This document shows positions 16,101-24,493 of a stretch of DNA of 64,000 nucleotides, in pieces. The translations under genes and the position numbers were made by a program. Location: the IMG/VR virus record IMGVR_UViG_3300020419_001178, positions 1 through 64,000 of that record, one strand, 5' to 3'. This DNA comes from a virus. Numbering within the stretch: position 1 is the first letter of the stretch; each line of letters starts with the position of its first letter. The notes below the pieces were generated by a model that was not told the origin of the DNA, did not search any database, and saw nothing but the letters and a program-made list of their open reading frames with translations.

Positions 16101-17557
16101 ACACAAACCTAACTAACGAACAAAAGGATTACGCAATATTTTTGCCAGCTTTAAGCGGCTTCTATGCTACCTTTGTTGGCAAACAACGTAGAGAGGAATA
16201 TGTTGAGAAAACACGTATTCCTAAATGCTTTCCTAATGAAGTAGAAAGTTTGAACTGGCTAAATCCAAATAAGTCTATGTTTAACTATCATTGGAGTTTA
16301 TATTCGGCAGGACATGCTGACTTAGATGTTAATAAAGATGCTCCTAAGGAAGATATGGTAAGAGATAGAGATCATAAAAATAGTTGGCTTTTAGGCGATA
16401 GTGGTGGTTTTCAAATAGGTAAAGGTGTTTGGGAAGGCGACTGGAAGGATCCTAATTGTCCTAAAGCAATGAAGAAACGTACACAAGTTCTTACGTGGAT
16501 GGATGCTTATATGGACTATGGAATGATACTTGATATTCCTGCTTGGGTGTCAAGATCAGAAGCAGGACAAAAGGCAACAGGCATAACAACTTATCAAGAA
16601 GCAGTAAATGCCACACGTATTAATAACGATTACTTTATGAAAAATCGTAATGGTAACTGTAAGTTCTTAAATGTATTACAAGGTGAGAATCATGCTGACG
16701 CAGAAGATTGGTATCAGCAAATGAAAGATTACTGTGATCCTGTTAAGTATCCTGACACACACTTTAATGGATGGTCGATGGGTGGTCAGAACATGTGTGA
16801 TATCCATCTAGTCTTAAAAAGATTGGTAGCATTACGTTTTGATGGATTACTTGAAAAAGGTGTACATGACTTTATGCACTTCTTAGGTACAAGTAAATTA
16901 GAATGGGCAACGTTACTAACTGATATACAAAGAGCAGTTCGAAAATATCACAATGAAAATTTTACAATTACATTTGATTGTGCTTCTCCTTTTCTTGCTA
17001 CTGCTAATGGACAACTGTATATACAAACTGAAACTGAAGACAGAACTAAATGGGTATACAGAATGGTACCAAGCATTGATGATAAGAAGTATGCTACTGA
17101 TACACGTAACTTTAGAGATGCTGTTTTACAAGATGGAATATTCAAAAACTTTACAGATAGTCCAATAACAAAGAATTTAGAAGTAAAAGATATTTGTATA
17201 TATGCTCCAGGAGATTTAAATAAAATAGGCAAAGAAGGAAAAACTAGTTGGGATAGCTTTTCTTATGCTATACAGATGGCTCACAATGTTTGGAGCCACA
17301 TTAATGCCGTACAAGAAGCAAACAGAAAATATGATTCAGGAACAACTCCCGCAATGCTTGTTGATGAATCATTTGACAGAATTCTATTTAGAGATGTTAT
17401 TGAAGCAATCTTCGCAACATCAAATAGAGATGAAGCAGAAGCAGTTATAGAAGAATTTAATAAATTTTGGTTATCTATTATAGGTACACGTGGTGCCGTA
17501 GGTAAAAAGACAGTTAATGCTTCAACACAATTTGGAAACCTATTCGAGGAGGTATAA
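16097..17557 (+). CDS. dpdA: DpdA-like DNA 7-deazaguanine transglycosylase
   Basis: A 486-residue protein starting at TTG 16097 (TTGA overlap). It carries tRNA-guanine-transglycosylase signatures: LLGDSGGFQIGKG (D101 to Q106), VLQGENHADAEDWY and GWSMGGQNM in the substrate site, and FDCASPFLATANGQ (D294), which parallels the catalytic FDCxxPTRxARNG of Tgt. The Cys zinc motif of canonical Tgt is not evident. Phage DpdA enzymes exchange guanine in DNA for a 7-deazaguanine. The queuosine-type precursor genes nearby (QueD-like, FolE, QueE) support this over a tRNA role. Confidence 0.85.
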   Translation: MNTNLTNEQKDYAIFLPALSGFYATFVGKQRREEYVEKTRIPKCFPNEVESLNWLNPNKSMFNYHWSLYSAGHADLDVNKDAPKEDMVRDRDHKNSWLLGDSGGFQIGKGVWEGDWKDPNCPKAMKKRTQVLTWMDAYMDYGMILDIPAWVSRSEAGQKATGITTYQEAVNATRINNDYFMKNRNGNCKFLNVLQGENHADAEDWYQQMKDYCDPVKYPDTHFNGWSMGGQNMCDIHLVLKRLVALRFDGLLEKGVHDFMHFLGTSKLEWATLLTDIQRAVRKYHNENFTITFDCASPFLATANGQLYIQTETEDRTKWVYRMVPSIDDKKYATDTRNFRDAVLQDGIFKNFTDSPITKNLEVKDICIYAPGDLNKIGKEGKTSWDSFSYAIQMAHNVWSHINAVQEANRKYDSGTTPAMLVDESFDRILFRDVIEAIFATSNRDEAEAVIEEFNKFWLSIIGTRGAVGKKTVNASTQFGNLFEEV

Positions 17558-17558
17558 T

Positions 17559-17741
17559 ATGGGAACAGGTAGAGCAAGTAAAAAAAGTAAAAAACTTTTG
17601 AACTTACACAATTATCTACACAATAAGGTGGAAGAAGTTGAAGTTGAAAGAAACGGCGATAGAACATGGCAGACAAAAGAACATTTAATCAGACTTAAGA
17701 AACAAAAGTTGGCAATAAAGGACAGGTTAAAAAATGAATAG
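17559..17741 (+). CDS. Small charged protein, DUF465-like
   Basis: A 60-residue protein with a strong GAGGAGGT (17545-17552) and ATG 17559. The C-terminal KEHLIRLKKQKLAIKDRL resembles the short coiled coil of DUF465/YdcH-type proteins. It directly follows dpdA and overlaps the next gene by eight bases. Function unknown. Confidence 0.6.
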   Translation: MGTGRASKKSKKLLNLHNYLHNKVEEVEVERNGDRTWQTKEHLIRLKKQKLAIKDRLKNE

Positions 17742-18279
17742 AGATTATAACAACGGTCGACAAGAGAATATAGATTACTTTGTTGGCAAAGAAGTAGAAA
17801 AGACTCCGGCATTTGATAAAGATACGTTATTTGTAGTAGGTATCAAACCTGTTAAGGACATAATAAAATTAGCAACAAGAAATAACTGTGATCATATTTA
17901 CTTAGGAGCCAATCAAAGTTTTCATGTTACAGGAGACACTGGAACCGAAGAAGAAAGTCAAAGCTGGGATGAAATGGTTACAGAACTTTTAAAAGCAGGT
18001 CTTTGGGTTACATTAGACTATGATGTAAGATACCATGAATATGTTATTGAAAGTGGATATAACGAACACGATAATTTTATAAGTATGATTTCAGTAAAAT
18101 TGCCTTATGTTAAACAATTAAACTATAACGCATGTATTAAGGTTGACGACAATACATTTAAAGGTACTAATCCTGGAGTTTGGGTATCCTATGTACAAGA
18201 ACATTTGGATAGAAATAAGTTTACAGATTGGGAAAAATATACCCAAGATAAGCCAATTAAGGTTGACAGTGAGCATTAA
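17734..18279 (+). CDS. Hypothetical protein
   Basis: A 181-residue soluble protein (MNRDYNNGRQENIDYFVGKE), mixed alpha/beta by eye, with hydrophobic strands LFVVGIKPVKDI and ISMISVKLPYV. No diagnostic motif. A promoter for the next gene begins inside its last codons. The surrounding genes make a role in DNA modification conceivable but unsupported. Confidence 0.65.
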   Translation: MNRDYNNGRQENIDYFVGKEVEKTPAFDKDTLFVVGIKPVKDIIKLATRNNCDHIYLGANQSFHVTGDTGTEEESQSWDEMVTELLKAGLWVTLDYDVRYHEYVIESGYNEHDNFISMISVKLPYVKQLNYNACIKVDDNTFKGTNPGVWVSYVQEHLDRNKFTDWEKYTQDKPIKVDSEH

Positions 18280-18291
18280 AGGTAGTATACT
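18263..18291 (+). promoter_or_regulatory. Sigma-70 promoter
   Basis: TTGACA 18263-18268 and TATACT 18286-18291, 17-bp spacer, predicted start near 18298. An ATG directly after the -10 box (18292) would lie upstream of the transcript start, so the ATG at 18373 is the better start of the next gene. Confidence 0.8.
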
Positions 18292-18372
18292 ATGTTTGGG
18301 AATGTTGAACAAGATGAAGAGCCAGTTAGATATTACGACTGGATGCTTTGGAAAATGAGGAAAGAGGCAAAT

Positions 18373-18756
18373 ATGAAAACAGAAGCAAAAAGAATGATTT
18401 GGGTAACTTTTACTAAAGAAGGTATCCATAAGTATCCTGCGGCACTGGATGATCCAAGTCTTGCTACAGGTGATGAATATGACGTAAGTTTTTTAGGTTA
18501 CCCACACAGACACATATTCCATTTTAAGGTAGCAATATCTGTTACACATAATGATAGAGATATTGAATTTATACAATTTAAACGTTGGTTAATGAAACTA
18601 TATGAAGGTGAATTAAATGTAGATTACAAGAGTTGTGAAATGATGTCCGATGATTTGTATGATAAGATTACAGAAAAATATCCTAACAGAGAAGTACATA
18701 TTGATATTTCAGAGGACGGTGAGAACGGTGCTCACATTGAATACCCTAGCTACTAA
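18373..18756 (+). CDS. queD: QueD-like T-fold protein (6-carboxytetrahydropterin synthase candidate)
   Basis: A 127-residue protein, the size of E. coli QueD (121). Start ATG 18373 with GAGG 18364-18367; the longer frame from 18292 precedes the predicted transcript start. It fits a T-fold layout: GIHKYPAAL (H19) and GYPHRHIFHFKV (H45, H47) could be the three zinc histidines, IEFIQFKRWL parallels the conserved DFxxLK, SCEMMSDDLY (E89) the TxEN helix and DISEDGEN (E114) the pterin-binding glutamate. HRH replaces the usual HGH. FolE, QueE and DpdA are encoded nearby. A divergent member at best, so moderate confidence. Confidence 0.55.
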   Translation: MKTEAKRMIWVTFTKEGIHKYPAALDDPSLATGDEYDVSFLGYPHRHIFHFKVAISVTHNDRDIEFIQFKRWLMKLYEGELNVDYKSCEMMSDDLYDKITEKYPNREVHIDISEDGENGAHIEYPSY

Positions 18757-18767
18757 GGAGAAATAAA

Positions 18768-19025
18768 GTGAAAAAGGGTCAATACTTTAACCAGAATCCA
18801 AAGATTGTACAAATCTTTGACGATTTAGAACAATACAAAAAGTTTTGCCAGACTGCGTTTGGTTATGGCCATGATGGTTATGTTTATAACGAAAAAGATC
18901 TTTATAATGACAAGAGTCGTGCTTGGCGTGCCTTTTGTAATTTTAAGAAAGGTAAAAAACGTCCATACTTTAAAAAGTTTGATAAGAAGTTTCAAGGACG
19001 TTACTATAGTAAAAGGAGACACTAA
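18768..19025 (+). CDS. Small basic protein
   Basis: An 85-residue protein starting at GTG 18768 behind AAGGAG (18755-18760). It is strongly basic at the C-terminus (KKGKKRPYFKKFDKKFQGRY) with aromatic residues, suggesting nucleic-acid binding. The stop overlaps the next start (TAATG). Function unknown. Confidence 0.6.
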   Translation: MKKGQYFNQNPKIVQIFDDLEQYKKFCQTAFGYGHDGYVYNEKDLYNDKSRAWRAFCNFKKGKKRPYFKKFDKKFQGRYYSKRRH

Positions 19026-20092
19026 TGGCGATTTATATCGTAGATATTGAAGCAGTAGATACACGTTACACAAAGCAATGGAAAGAGTTTCTTCCAAAGC
19101 AACTAAGACATGCTACAAATCACGATGTGAAAGTTATAAGTGGAGGAGATACTCCCCAGGCAACAACACCCGGGGCGTTTCTTAACTTTGGTGGTACTAA
19201 CGTTTACAAAAGTAAGCAGTTAGAACAAATAGGCGAGATGTTCTGTAATGGAAAAGTTAAAAATGGCGATTATTTTCTCTATACCGATGCTTGGAATCCT
19301 ACAGTTATTCAACTACGGTATATGGCAGAACTATTGGGTGTTGACATTCGCATTGGTGGGTTGTGGCATGCTGGTAGTTATGATCCACAAGATTTTTTAG
19401 GTAGACTAATAGGTGATAAACCGTGGGTAAGACATGCTGAAAGAAGTATGTATGCTTGTTATGATCATAACTTTTTTGCTACACAATTCCATATTGATAT
19501 GTTTCTTGATACATTTAAACACAAAGGCAGTGATCTACAATGGATACAGGTTGATGAATCTAAAGTTAAAAGAGTAGGTTGGCCGATGGAATACTTAAAA
19601 GGCAGTTTGACATCCTATAAGAAGATGGAAAAAATTAATTCAATTGTTTTCCCTCACAGGCTTGCTCCAGAAAAACAATTAGACATATTTAAAGATTTAA
19701 GAGACAGCTTACCAGAGTATGAATTTGTAATCTGTCAGGAAAGACAACTTACAAAGAATGAATATCATAATATATTAGGTGAAGCTAAGATAGTGTTTAG
19801 TGCTAACTTACAAGAGACATTAGGTATAAGCTGGTACGAAGGAGCATTAGTTGGTGCTCTTCCTTTGGTTCCTGATAGATTAAGTTATAGTGAAATGGCA
19901 ATTCCAGATTTTAAGTATCCTAGTATATGGACAAAGAACTTTGATCAATATCAAAGATACAAACCACAATTGATTGCTAAGATTAAAGATCTAATGGAAT
20001 ACTATGATGAATACTTACAACCATTAGAAAAACAAATATTTCAATTGAAACAATTCTTTCACGGAGAAAGATTGTATGAGAGTATAAAATAA
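19025..20092 (+). CDS. GT-B glycosyltransferase
   Basis: A 355-residue glycosyltransferase of the GT-B type. The C-terminal half has IVFPHRLAPEKQLDIFKDL and then ANLQETLGISWYEGALVGAL, matching the donor-binding E-x7-E region of family-4-like transferases. T4 relatives use GT-B enzymes to glucosylate DNA, but this could also act on a surface glycan or protein. It is ATG-coupled to a small basic protein upstream. Acceptor unknown. Confidence 0.75.
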   Translation: MAIYIVDIEAVDTRYTKQWKEFLPKQLRHATNHDVKVISGGDTPQATTPGAFLNFGGTNVYKSKQLEQIGEMFCNGKVKNGDYFLYTDAWNPTVIQLRYMAELLGVDIRIGGLWHAGSYDPQDFLGRLIGDKPWVRHAERSMYACYDHNFFATQFHIDMFLDTFKHKGSDLQWIQVDESKVKRVGWPMEYLKGSLTSYKKMEKINSIVFPHRLAPEKQLDIFKDLRDSLPEYEFVICQERQLTKNEYHNILGEAKIVFSANLQETLGISWYEGALVGALPLVPDRLSYSEMAIPDFKYPSIWTKNFDQYQRYKPQLIAKIKDLMEYYDEYLQPLEKQIFQLKQFFHGERLYESIK

Positions 20093-20433
20093 TGGATGAT
20101 GAAAATAAAATTACTATAGATATTACAAAGCCAGATGATAATTATACTACTCATATAGGAGGAATGACAATTAGTCCTTGTCCTTCTATGTATACTACAG
20201 ATTTAAATGATACCGGTACTGAGTTCGCTTATAATACTACGTATACAAGCACTGACGGTTATACAATTACTCTTCCAGGCCTAGATGACAGTTTACAAGA
20301 TACTTGGCCCGCTGAATATAGGGTAAAAGAAATGATAGAAAAGTATCCTGCTTTAAAAATACAGTATGAAAAATTTATTGAGATTTATAATTTGATAAAA
20401 GATGATCATAAGGATGATTTGGATGTTATCTAA
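20092..20433 (+). CDS. Hypothetical acidic protein
   Basis: A 113-residue acidic protein (TAATG overlap with the glycosyltransferase). The first 65 residues are Thr/Asp-rich with MTISPCPSMYTTDLND; the C-terminus is helical and ends in Asp/Lys. No known motif. Confidence 0.6.
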   Translation: MDDENKITIDITKPDDNYTTHIGGMTISPCPSMYTTDLNDTGTEFAYNTTYTSTDGYTITLPGLDDSLQDTWPAEYRVKEMIEKYPALKIQYEKFIEIYNLIKDDHKDDLDVI

Positions 20434-20926
20434 GTTGTTTGAAAAATTAGGAAGAAAAAGGGTTATCACAGATAGAAGTGGTACAATACCTTATCTCATA
20501 CGTTATTATGTATTTTTAAAGGAAAGAAAGAATTTTCCGTTTAACATTACACTTCATAAGGTACTTGTAAGTGACGAACCTGTATTACATGATCATCCTT
20601 GGAACTGGGGAGCAGTAATTTTAAAAGGTGGTTATTGGGAACATATTCCAATCATTTCACAGGAAGGAGCAGTAGTAGGTAGCACAAAGGAGTGGCGTGG
20701 TCCTGGACACATTAGATTTAGAAAGGCGGAAGACTTACACTGGTTAGAATTAGAAAAAGACAAAAACGGAAAAGAGATTCCTTGTTGGAGTTTATTCTTA
20801 ATGGGTAAGAAAAGAACCGAATGGGGATTTGTAGATTGGGTACCAGCAACAAAAGATAATTGGAGAGAAGCAGGATATAAATGGGTACACAACGAAACAT
20901 ATTTGAAGGAAAAACAAAATGGTTAA
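20423..20926 (+). CDS. Cupin-fold protein
   Basis: A 167-residue protein; ATG 20423 (AAGGATG upstream) is chosen over ATG 20402. DEPVLHDHPWNWGAVILKGG contains the HxH of a cupin metal site, and GPGHIRFRKAEDLHWLEL could supply the second motif with its histidine. Cupins include isomerases and dioxygenases, so activity is not predictable. It overlaps both neighbours, within an operon of small enzymes. Confidence 0.65.
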   Translation: MLSKLFEKLGRKRVITDRSGTIPYLIRYYVFLKERKNFPFNITLHKVLVSDEPVLHDHPWNWGAVILKGGYWEHIPIISQEGAVVGSTKEWRGPGHIRFRKAEDLHWLELEKDKNGKEIPCWSLFLMGKKRTEWGFVDWVPATKDNWREAGYKWVHNETYLKEKQNG

Positions 20927-21452
20927 AAAGCATTATTATTCGTGGAAAGATGTTGAACGTAGTTGTGTAAGCATAGTAAACCAAATGTATACAGATCAGT
21001 GGAGACCTGATTATATTGTAGGTATCACCAGAGGTGGTAATATTCCTGCTACTATTATAAGCAACATGACTGGAATACCTTGCGAAGCCATAAAAGTAAG
21101 TTTAAGAGACGACAGTAAACTTGAAAGCAATACCTGGATGGCTGAAGATGCGTTTGGAAAATTCCAACAAGGACAACCAAGGAACGAGTCAAAAAATATA
21201 TTAATAGTAGATGACATTAATGATACAGGAGCAACATTCAATTGGATTGTTGACGACTGGCAAAAAAGTTGTAACCCAGAGGATACTGGCTGGCGTGATG
21301 TGTGGTGTGAAAATGTACGTTTCGCAGTACTGACAGATAATTCAGCAAGTGATTTTAAATTTATGGTAAACTATTCAACCCACGAGGTTAACAAAGCAGA
21401 AGAAGATGTTTGGTTAGTATATCCTTGGGAAAGAGTAGGTACATATGATTGA
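20919..21452 (+). CDS. Purine-type phosphoribosyltransferase
   Basis: A 177-residue type I phosphoribosyltransferase. YIVGITRGGNIPATIIS (about residues 32-48) and ILIVDDINDTGATFNWI (about 94-110) are the phosphate loop and the PRPP-binding motif with the double acid. Such enzymes join a purine base to PRPP (xanthine-guanine or hypoxanthine type). It could salvage guanine for nucleotide or 7-deazaguanine synthesis (inference). Confidence 0.8.
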   Translation: MVKKHYYSWKDVERSCVSIVNQMYTDQWRPDYIVGITRGGNIPATIISNMTGIPCEAIKVSLRDDSKLESNTWMAEDAFGKFQQGQPRNESKNILIVDDINDTGATFNWIVDDWQKSCNPEDTGWRDVWCENVRFAVLTDNSASDFKFMVNYSTHEVNKAEEDVWLVYPWERVGTYD

Positions 21453-22029
21453 CGCACAATTAATTTTTCCTACGAAAGTATATAGATCCAAGTTTGAAGA
21501 TTCACAAGAGTTACAAAAAGATATTGTCCCTTTGTTGCTAGATCAAGAAAAGAAGGATACATCTCCTGTAAGGTATTCTGCTAACGGTTATACTTCTTAT
21601 GGTGCTAACACAAATATATTAAGTTTACCACAATTAAGCAAATTAAAAGATTTTATAAATGAAATAGTTTTAAAATGCCATGATGAAACTATGCTAGAAG
21701 GTACTCCTGTTCTTGAGTCCAGTTGGTATAGTATTATGAGAAAGCATACATACCACGAAGAACATCATCACTTACCTAGTGTATGGAGCGGTGTTTACTA
21801 TGTACAAGCTGATCAGACTCACCCCGGACTGACATTTGTAAATCGTAATCAAAAAGGACATTGGCCAAGAACAGGTGTAAAAGGATTGACAGAATTTAAT
21901 TCTCCTGAAGTAACTTGTTCAGCTGAAACAGGAAGTGTAATTATATTTCCTAGTCATGTACTACATAAAGTACACCAACAAACTATTGACAAAGATAGGA
22001 TAATGATAAGTTTTAATTATGGAATATAA
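21445..22029 (+). CDS. 2-oxoglutarate/Fe(II) oxygenase-like protein
   Basis: A 194-residue protein resembling small 2OG-Fe(II) oxygenases of the TIGR02466 type. YHEEHHHLPSVWSGVYYVQA holds the proximal histidines, and IIFPSHVLHKVHQQ with the following DRIMISFNYGI gives the distal histidine and the arginine that would bind 2-oxoglutarate. Substrate unknown. It overlaps the phosphoribosyltransferase by 8 bases and the HIT-like gene by 11. Confidence 0.7.
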   Translation: MIDAQLIFPTKVYRSKFEDSQELQKDIVPLLLDQEKKDTSPVRYSANGYTSYGANTNILSLPQLSKLKDFINEIVLKCHDETMLEGTPVLESSWYSIMRKHTYHEEHHHLPSVWSGVYYVQADQTHPGLTFVNRNQKGHWPRTGVKGLTEFNSPEVTCSAETGSVIIFPSHVLHKVHQQTIDKDRIMISFNYGI

Positions 22030-22378
22030 AGACATACCTTGGACAGACATATTGATTGATTCAAAAGAATTTACAGTTTTTAGAGACGGATATCCAGTAA
22101 CAGAAGGACACATTCTTTTTGTACCTAAAGGTAATAGTTGGGAATCTCTCGTAAAGTGTTTCGAAGCCGCATACAAATGGGGCTACGATTGGGTTGAACG
22201 TGGATATTGTGATGCGTTCAACATAGGACAAAATGTGGGCAAAGAAGCAGGTCAAACTGTTATGTATCCACACGTTCATTTAATTCCCAGACGTGAAGGC
22301 GATATGGGAGATCCACGCGGCGGCGTTAGACACGTGATACCTAGTAAGGGAAACTACAGGAAGGAAAAGCAAGTATGA
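22019..22378 (+). CDS. HIT-family-like protein
   Basis: A 119-residue protein of HIT-superfamily size, with VFRDGYPVTEGHILFVPKG and the histidine motif QTVMYPHVHLIPRREGD. The canonical HxHxH has its first histidine replaced by tyrosine, while the last two remain. HIT proteins hydrolyse or transfer nucleotides. The C-terminus GDPRGGVRHVIP is an extra conserved-looking stretch. Confidence 0.75.
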   Translation: MEYKDIPWTDILIDSKEFTVFRDGYPVTEGHILFVPKGNSWESLVKCFEAAYKWGYDWVERGYCDAFNIGQNVGKEAGQTVMYPHVHLIPRREGDMGDPRGGVRHVIPSKGNYRKEKQV

Positions 22379-22584
22379 AGGTTGGTGAAGCTATAATTAA
22401 TGCGGCTAAGAAACAAGCAGAAGGCGAAGTTGCTGTGCATTTGGCTAACATTGAAGTTTATAAAACAATGCCAGCAGGTATTGGTGAACATTCAGATGTT
22501 ACTGAGGCAGTTATCGCAGAGCTTGATAAATTAGCGGCCGCACAAGACAGACTTGACATGATTGAAAAATATTTTAATGGCTAG
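22375..22584 (+). CDS. Small conserved phage protein
   Basis: A 69-residue protein (ATGA overlap) of the type MKVGEAIINAAKKQAEGEVA, which I recall in marine T4-like phages. Helical and soluble. An Ala-Ala-Ala run near residues 53-55 is spelled GCGGCCGCA (22534-22542). Function unknown. Confidence 0.7.
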   Translation: MKVGEAIINAAKKQAEGEVAVHLANIEVYKTMPAGIGEHSDVTEAVIAELDKLAAAQDRLDMIEKYFNG

Positions 22585-23404
22585 AACATTATTCATTGGC
22601 GATAGTCATTCGCATGGTTATTTCGAAATGGGTGGTAAAATTCATTCATGGGAAAGTAATAATTATGCTGAGATTTATGCTAATGATAATAACAAACAAA
22701 CTGTAATATACAGTATGCCAGGCGGGTGTAATAGAAAATATCCCGCCTGGCTAAAAACAATGCTTGATAGATATGATGATATTGATGAAGTCTTCATACA
22801 ATCAACATATTGGAACAGATTTTTATTATCATGCTCCAAGAATCTAGGAGTAGGAGAAGAGACAGATTCTAGCCTATACTTAGACAACGACCAACCTAAA
22901 GATAGTTTAATTGATAGATATACTGATCATAGAATTACAGATGACTATATAGAAATGATCGAACAGACTAGAAAAGAAAATTACGAAGAATTTAAAGGTT
23001 TTGCCTTTAATGATATGAAAGTAGGATATGACTTTCAACCATTTCATGAAAAATATTCATATACAAAACTATGGCACGAACTTGTAAGTCCTTTACAATA
23101 CAAAGATTATTGTATAGACCTGTTAGCTATAGATACTATGTGTAAAAATAAAAATATTAAATGGTACTTGTGGAGTATAAATGATAGAGTGTTTATACCA
23201 CAAAATATAGACTATTACGGAAAACTATCTTGTGTAAGAGCTCCTATGAGTGCTGAAGCTTTCTTTAAAAGTAAAATGGATATAGATATTGAAACAGATC
23301 ACTATCGATTAGATAGCGAACATTACATAAGAGAGATACACAATAAGATAGCAAGACAATATTTTGGCTATGTGAAGGATACCAATAATGAAAATAACAC
23401 TTGA
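22577..23404 (+). CDS. SGNH/GDSL hydrolase-like protein
   Basis: A 275-residue protein; ATG 22577 overlaps the previous stop. LFIGDSHSHGYFEMGGK at the N-terminus is an SGNH block I (GDSxS), SMPGGCNRKYP provides the glycine block, and LDSEHYIREIH (DxxH) the C-terminal catalytic pair. Family members are esterases, lipases or acyl-transferring enzymes acting on lipids or polysaccharides. A second SGNH-like gene lies at 46405-47103. Confidence 0.65.
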   Translation: MARTLFIGDSHSHGYFEMGGKIHSWESNNYAEIYANDNNKQTVIYSMPGGCNRKYPAWLKTMLDRYDDIDEVFIQSTYWNRFLLSCSKNLGVGEETDSSLYLDNDQPKDSLIDRYTDHRITDDYIEMIEQTRKENYEEFKGFAFNDMKVGYDFQPFHEKYSYTKLWHELVSPLQYKDYCIDLLAIDTMCKNKNIKWYLWSINDRVFIPQNIDYYGKLSCVRAPMSAEAFFKSKMDIDIETDHYRLDSEHYIREIHNKIARQYFGYVKDTNNENNT

Positions 23405-23429
23405 CAAAAACCTAAATAACATATATAAT
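23401..23429 (+). promoter_or_regulatory. Consensus sigma-70 promoter
   Basis: TTGACA 23401-23406, TATAAT 23424-23429, 17-bp spacer: a perfect consensus. Predicted start near 23436. It overlaps the end of the SGNH-like gene and drives folE. Confidence 0.85.
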
Positions 23430-23474
23430 AAACAGAAAAAGTGGCAATCCACTGCCTTAACATCGGAGAAGAAA

Positions 23475-24161
23475 TTGAGTAAAAGTGATCAAATTGTAGA
23501 AAAACTAAAAAAATCAGGTATTAGATACTGGGCGGGTGATAACATCAGTCAAATATTAGAGCCCGGTGATAAAGAAGAACTTATTGAAGAACTAACACCA
23601 AAGTTTGAAGCAGTACTAGATAGTCTAGTTATTGATCGGTTTAATGATCCTAACAGTATGGACACTGGTAGACGACTAGCAAAAATGTATATAAATGAAA
23701 TTATGAGTGGCAGGTATGAACCTATGCCTAATGCTACTGCTTTTCCTAATCATGTAGATGATGGTTATAAAGGTATGTTAGTTGTGCGTTCAGAAATTAA
23801 AAGTATGTGTTCGCATCATCATCAGCCAGTTTCAGGTGTAGCATACATAGGTATTATCGCCGCAGAAACACTTATAGGACTTTCTAAATATACACGTATC
23901 GCACAATGGTGTGCCAGAAGAGGTACATTACAAGAAGAACTTAATAATGTAATTGCTAATGAAATACAAAAAGCAACAGGTAGTGGGAACATAGGCGTTT
24001 ACTTACAAGCAACACACGGTTGTTGTGAGAATAGAGGAATAGGTGCTCATAGTAGTTTAACACAAACCACTGTACTAAGAGGAGCATTTAACGAGGATCC
24101 AGGAACTAAAAAGGAGTTTATGGATAATATTAAATTACAACAGGAGTTCGCTCCTAGGTAG
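23475..24161 (+). CDS. folE: GTP cyclohydrolase I
   Basis: A 228-residue enzyme converting GTP to dihydroneopterin triphosphate, the first step of 7-deazaguanine (preQ0) and folate synthesis. An in-frame ATG at 23388 lies upstream of the promoter (23401-23429), so TTG 23475 with GGAGAAG (23465-23471) is preferred. Zinc and active-site motifs are MCSHHHQPVSGVAYIGI and ATHGCCENRGIGAHSS, with LIGLSKYTRIAQWCARR between. Given DpdA, the QueD-like protein and QueE nearby, a role in DNA base modification is more likely than folate synthesis. Confidence 0.9.
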   Translation: MSKSDQIVEKLKKSGIRYWAGDNISQILEPGDKEELIEELTPKFEAVLDSLVIDRFNDPNSMDTGRRLAKMYINEIMSGRYEPMPNATAFPNHVDDGYKGMLVVRSEIKSMCSHHHQPVSGVAYIGIIAAETLIGLSKYTRIAQWCARRGTLQEELNNVIANEIQKATGSGNIGVYLQATHGCCENRGIGAHSSLTQTTVLRGAFNEDPGTKKEFMDNIKLQQEFAPR

Positions 24162-24171
24162 AAAGGTAGAT

Positions 24172-24378
24172 ATGAATTTAAATCATTTTTCAGTTAGTAT
24201 AGTTAAAAGTATTTTTAGAATCGTAGCAGGTGGATTACTATCCTATGGAGGCTACGTTTTTTGGTCGGCAAATATGTACAGTGATATCTTTATAGCAGAG
24301 TCAGGTTTTGTTATAATGTTATCAGGTGGAGCATTTGTCATAGCAGAAGCATTAGGAATAATTGAGGAGATAGTCTAA
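24172..24378 (+). CDS. Small two-pass membrane protein
   Basis: A 68-residue hydrophobic protein with two predicted membrane segments (IVAGGLLSYGGYVFW and FVIMLSGGAFVIAEALGII), behind AAAGGTAG. It lies between folE and queE and is coupled (TAATG) to another membrane peptide. Function unknown. Confidence 0.6.
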   Translation: MNLNHFSVSIVKSIFRIVAGGLLSYGGYVFWSANMYSDIFIAESGFVIMLSGGAFVIAEALGIIEEIV

Positions 24379-24491
24379 TGAAGTTAAGTGAATTTAGAAA
24401 AAAGTTTGGTGAAGGTACAGATTTCGACCTTGACTATGGTAAACTTTTTATTATTGCTATTTGTATCTATATAGCTTTTCAGGTTAGTTAG
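24378..24491 (+). CDS. Tiny single-pass membrane peptide
   Basis: A 37-residue frame with TAATG overlap on the previous stop and GAGG upstream. The N-terminal half is charged (MKLSEFRKKFGEG) and the C-terminal half is a membrane helix (LFIIAICIYIAFQV). The QueE start follows two bases after its stop. Translation is supported by coupling only. Confidence 0.5.
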   Translation: MKLSEFRKKFGEGTDFDLDYGKLFIIAICIYIAFQVS

Positions 24492-24493
24492 AT

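Noticed and set aside
18292-18372. N-terminal extension of the QueD-like gene from ATG 18292
   Set aside because: The ATG directly follows the -10 box and would be upstream of the predicted transcript start.
22553-22580. Possible sigma-70 promoter (TTGACA at 22553)
   Set aside because: No acceptable -10 box at 16-18 bp; it lies in coding sequence.
23388-23474. N-terminal extension of GTP cyclohydrolase from ATG 23388
   Set aside because: A perfect sigma-70 promoter (23401-23429) lies inside it and TTG 23475 has a good ribosome binding site.
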